From NCBI GenBank assembly GCA_903819605.1, contig CAIJEA010000598.1:1-14032 (forward strand): 14,032 bases of DNA. The letters run 5' to 3'. Shown here piece by piece: positions 12,112 through 14,032 of this stretch. The notes below the pieces were generated by a model, which was not told the DNA's origin, ran no database searches, and saw only the letters and a list, made by a program, of their open reading frames with translations. Position 1 is the first letter of the stretch, and each line of letters starts with the position of its first letter. The position numbers and the translations under genes were made by a program. Source of the DNA: an uncultured cyanobacterium (GTDB lineage Bacteria > Cyanobacteriota > Cyanobacteriia > Pseudanabaenales > Pseudanabaenaceae).

Positions 12112-13851
12112 ATGTACACCTTACTAGTTATTGAAGATGAAGATGATATTCGAGAAGGTATGGGTGAAATTCTTGAACTATCAAAATATCGCGTTGTTTT
12201 AGCACCAAATGGGCGGATAGGGCTAGAACTTGCTAAGCAGGAAGCACCAGACTTAATTCTTTCTGATGTGCAAATGCCTGAAATGAACGGACATGAAGTT
12301 TTGTCGGCAATTCGTCAAGATCCTCAGCTTACTGCTATCCCTTTCATTTTTTTAACATCTTTAGCCGATCGCCAAGATTTACGTCAAGGAATGCTGCTTG
12401 GAGCTGATGATTATCTAACTAAACCTATAAATCGTGAAGAGTTGCTACAAGCAATTTCGGTACAGCTTCGCAAAAAGGAAAATCTCAATCAGCATTATCA
12501 AGAACTTGCTCAAAATCTTGCTCAAGAACAGTTAGATCGATTACTTTACTTTGATACTTTAACCCAACTTCCTAATCGATTAGCTTTACGAGAACGGCTT
12601 GATCAAGTTATTGCCGAATCTTCGTTATCTATCTCAATTCCTATTCTTCTAATCGATATCGATCGATTTGGGATGGTGAATGATTCAAAAGGTGAGGAGT
12701 TTGCCGATCTACTACTACAAGCGATCGCTGGACGACTCTTAGATACAGTTCAAGATGGAGATACTATTTGTCGTCTTAGTGGCGATGAGTTTGCAATTAT
12801 TTTAGCAACTTGCGATCCAAAAGCCGAAGCTAACAACGTTGCAAACTCATTATTAGAAGCTTTTAGCACTCCTTTTGTTATTGGAATCAGTGAAGTCTAT
12901 ATTACCGTTAGTATTGGCATCTCTCTCTATCCTAAGGACGCAAATAGTACTAATAGCATTATGCAACGAGCGAATCTCGCTCTTCAAGAAGCCAAGAGAC
13001 GTGGTGGTAACTGTTATCAATTCTTTGATGAAAAGCAAATCAAACTTCCATTAAGTTTAGAGTTACAGACAGATCTACATCATGCGCTCGATCATCAAGA
13101 ATTTGAACTTTACTATCAGCCACAAGTCAATATAACAACTGGTGAAATGTTTGGTTCAGAGTCTCTCATTCGTTGGAATCATTCAACTGAAGGTGTTATC
13201 TCGCCACTCAAATTCATCCCAATCGCTGAGGGTAATGGCTCAATTGTTGAGATTGGTGAGTGGGTTATTAGGACAGCCTGTAAGCAATCAAAAGCGGTTC
13301 AAAAGTTAATTTGTCAAAATACTAATAGCAATAGTCACCCACCTTTAAAAGTATCAGTAAATATATCGGGGAGGCAATTTCAACAGCAAGATCTCAGCAG
13401 ACGCATTATCAATATTTTAGAAGAGACTGAATTCGATCCTCAATATTTAGAACTAGAGCTAACTGAAAGCACAATTGTGCATAGTATTGATTCTAGTCTA
13501 GCGAAATTAAATGAATTAAAGGCGATCGGAGTGAAGCTTTCAATTGATGATTTTGGAACAGGATTTTCATCATTGAGCTATATCAAAAAATTTCCATTAG
13601 ACACTTTAAAAATTGATCGCTGCTTTGTCCAAAATATTGATAGCGATGCTCAAAATCGGGCGATCGCAAAAGCTATTATTAGGATGGCAAAGAGTCTCAA
13701 GTTCAGAACTGTTGCTGAGGGTGTTGAAACGCAAGCAGAACTAAATGTTCTCCAAGATTTAGGTTGTGATAGCATCCAAGGCTATTTTTATAGTCATCCC
13801 TTGCCCTTTGATAAGTTTTGTACATTTATCGCTGAAGGCAAACGTTTATAA
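12112..13851 (+). CDS. Response regulator with GGDEF and EAL domains (c-di-GMP turnover)
   Basis: A 579-residue cytoplasmic protein. The receiver domain (1-120) has acidic residues EDED (8-11), phosphoacceptor Asp52 (LILSDVQMPEMNG), Thr82 and Lys104, all intact. A coiled-coil-like linker (about 120-143) leads to a GGDEF domain (145-308). DIDRFG (182-187) supplies metal-site acids, and the signature is SGDEF (223-227), with Ser for the first Gly. The inhibitory I-site RxxD is absent (QDGD). The EAL domain (315-575) reads ESL (350-352) for EAL and keeps Glu350, Asn417, Glu449, Asp479-Asp480 (DDFGTG), Lys500, Glu536 (AEGVET) and Gln556, so phosphodiesterase activity is likely. Cyclase activity is less certain. 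No partner histidine kinase is in the window. The ATG at 12112 has no clear Shine-Dalgarno; a hairpin and repeat copy C lie upstream. It has only two HIP1 octamers in 1.7 kb. Confidence 0.95.
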   Translation: MYTLLVIEDEDDIREGMGEILELSKYRVVLAPNGRIGLELAKQEAPDLILSDVQMPEMNGHEVLSAIRQDPQLTAIPFIFLTSLADRQDLRQGMLLGADDYLTKPINREELLQAISVQLRKKENLNQHYQELAQNLAQEQLDRLLYFDTLTQLPNRLALRERLDQVIAESSLSISIPILLIDIDRFGMVNDSKGEEFADLLLQAIAGRLLDTVQDGDTICRLSGDEFAIILATCDPKAEANNVANSLLEAFSTPFVIGISEVYITVSIGISLYPKDANSTNSIMQRANLALQEAKRRGGNCYQFFDEKQIKLPLSLELQTDLHHALDHQEFELYYQPQVNITTGEMFGSESLIRWNHSTEGVISPLKFIPIAEGNGSIVEIGEWVIRTACKQSKAVQKLICQNTNSNSHPPLKVSVNISGRQFQQQDLSRRIINILEETEFDPQYLELELTESTIVHSIDSSLAKLNELKAIGVKLSIDDFGTGFSSLSYIKKFPLDTLKIDRCFVQNIDSDAQNRAIAKAIIRMAKSLKFRTVAEGVETQAELNVLQDLGCDSIQGYFYSHPLPFDKFCTFIAEGKRL

Positions 13852-13863
13852 AGACAAAACAAA

Positions 13864-13880
13864 CCCTACTTTTAGCAGGG
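13864..13880 (+). terminator. Weak terminator after the REC-GGDEF-EAL gene
   Basis: CCCTACT pairs with AGCAGGG (one A-C mismatch) around a TTT loop, followed by CTTATTT. It starts 12 nt after the stop codon, where a terminator is expected, but the stem is short. Confidence 0.4.
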
Positions 13881-13946
13881 CTTATTTAACAAAGTAATTT
13901 AACTAGTATCTATAGCAATGCAAAAGATCGCTAGAACAAATCAAAA

Positions 13947-13992
13947 CCCAAATAAATAAAGACGGCGCGAAGCGCCGTCTTTATTTATTGGG
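13947..13992. terminator. Strong bidirectional terminator hairpin at the right edge
   Basis: An 18-bp perfect stem pairs AATAAATAAAGACGGCGC (ending 13968) with its complement (13972-13989) around a GAA loop, and CCC/GGG continue the stem past one bulged A. The AT-rich outer part gives a T-rich tail on both strands. A GC core with GAA/TTC loop resembles the hairpin at 50-86. It is the kind of terminator placed between convergent genes. Confidence 0.7.
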
Positions 13993-14032
13993 TGATATAG
14001 CCATACTTTTTTGATTGCCGCGATTTATGCAA
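13985..14032 (-). CDS. Possible 3' end of a convergent gene (partial)
   Basis: On the minus strand one frame is open from the window edge to a TAA at 13985-13987, giving a 15-residue basic tail (ends SKKYGYITQ). The stop is inside the strong hairpin, as for other genes here. Too short to identify; the frame could be open by chance. Confidence 0.2.
   Translation of the reverse strand: MHKSRQSKKYGYITQ

Noticed and set aside
11839..12119. Minus-strand ORFs of 63 and 65 codons across repeat copy C
   Set aside because: They are made from the palindromic repeat and flanking AT-rich DNA, have no Shine-Dalgarno, and do not look like proteins.
4090..13851. A c-di-GMP circuit linking the REC-GGDEF-EAL protein to the SulP transporter
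   Set aside because: The transporter's cassette is of the CRP type for cAMP/cGMP, not a PilZ or other c-di-GMP receptor, and the genes are 6 kb apart with unrelated genes between.

Overview
The window reads as chromosomal DNA of a low-GC filamentous-type cyanobacterium. I base this on about two dozen copies of the HIP1 octamer GCGATCGC, a DUF3110 protein, a CSP41-like atypical epimerase, and genes in short, loosely packed transcription units with AT-rich spacers. A Pseudanabaena-like host is my best guess, but no rRNA or marker gene is present to confirm it.

Layout. (1) 86-2236, minus strand: a probable operon in the order DUF3110 protein, hotdog-fold acyl-CoA thioesterase, argJ (arginine biosynthesis). 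It ends in a hairpin at 50-86. (2) 2355-3906, plus strand: a WcaF-like left-handed beta-helix acetyltransferase with a TTG start, then a class I SAM methyltransferase. (3) 4090-6285, plus strand: a SulP anion transporter fused to STAS and cyclic-nucleotide-binding domains. (4) 6363-9135, minus strand: a secreted zinc N-acetylmuramoyl-L-alanine amidase whose last codons overlap the start of an AEC-family carrier gene. (5) 9446-10387, plus strand: an atypical NAD-epimerase of the CSP41 kind. (6) 10986-11872: two small unrecognised membrane-protein genes in tandem. (7) 12112-13851: a response regulator with GGDEF and EAL domains (c-di-GMP turnover). The window ends at a strong hairpin, possibly shared with a convergent gene entering from the right edge.

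The genes do not form one obvious pathway. The left part is housekeeping (arginine synthesis, lipid or quinone thioester hydrolysis, surface or glycolipid modification, transport, cell-wall hydrolysis). The right part is more accessory in character: it is AT-rich, nearly free of HIP1 sites, and rich in repeats.

The most unusual content is non-coding. A family of about 105-bp, hairpin-forming, MITE-like elements with imperfect terminal inverted repeats occurs three times within 2.7 kb (9313-9417, 10807-10911, and 11922-12026 inverted). Each copy lies just upstream of a gene. The same region also holds a perfect 24-bp-stem hairpin (9219-9271), a perfect 34-bp palindrome (10517-10550), and several smaller inverted repeats. 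No tRNA, rRNA, CRISPR array, transposase or phage gene was seen.
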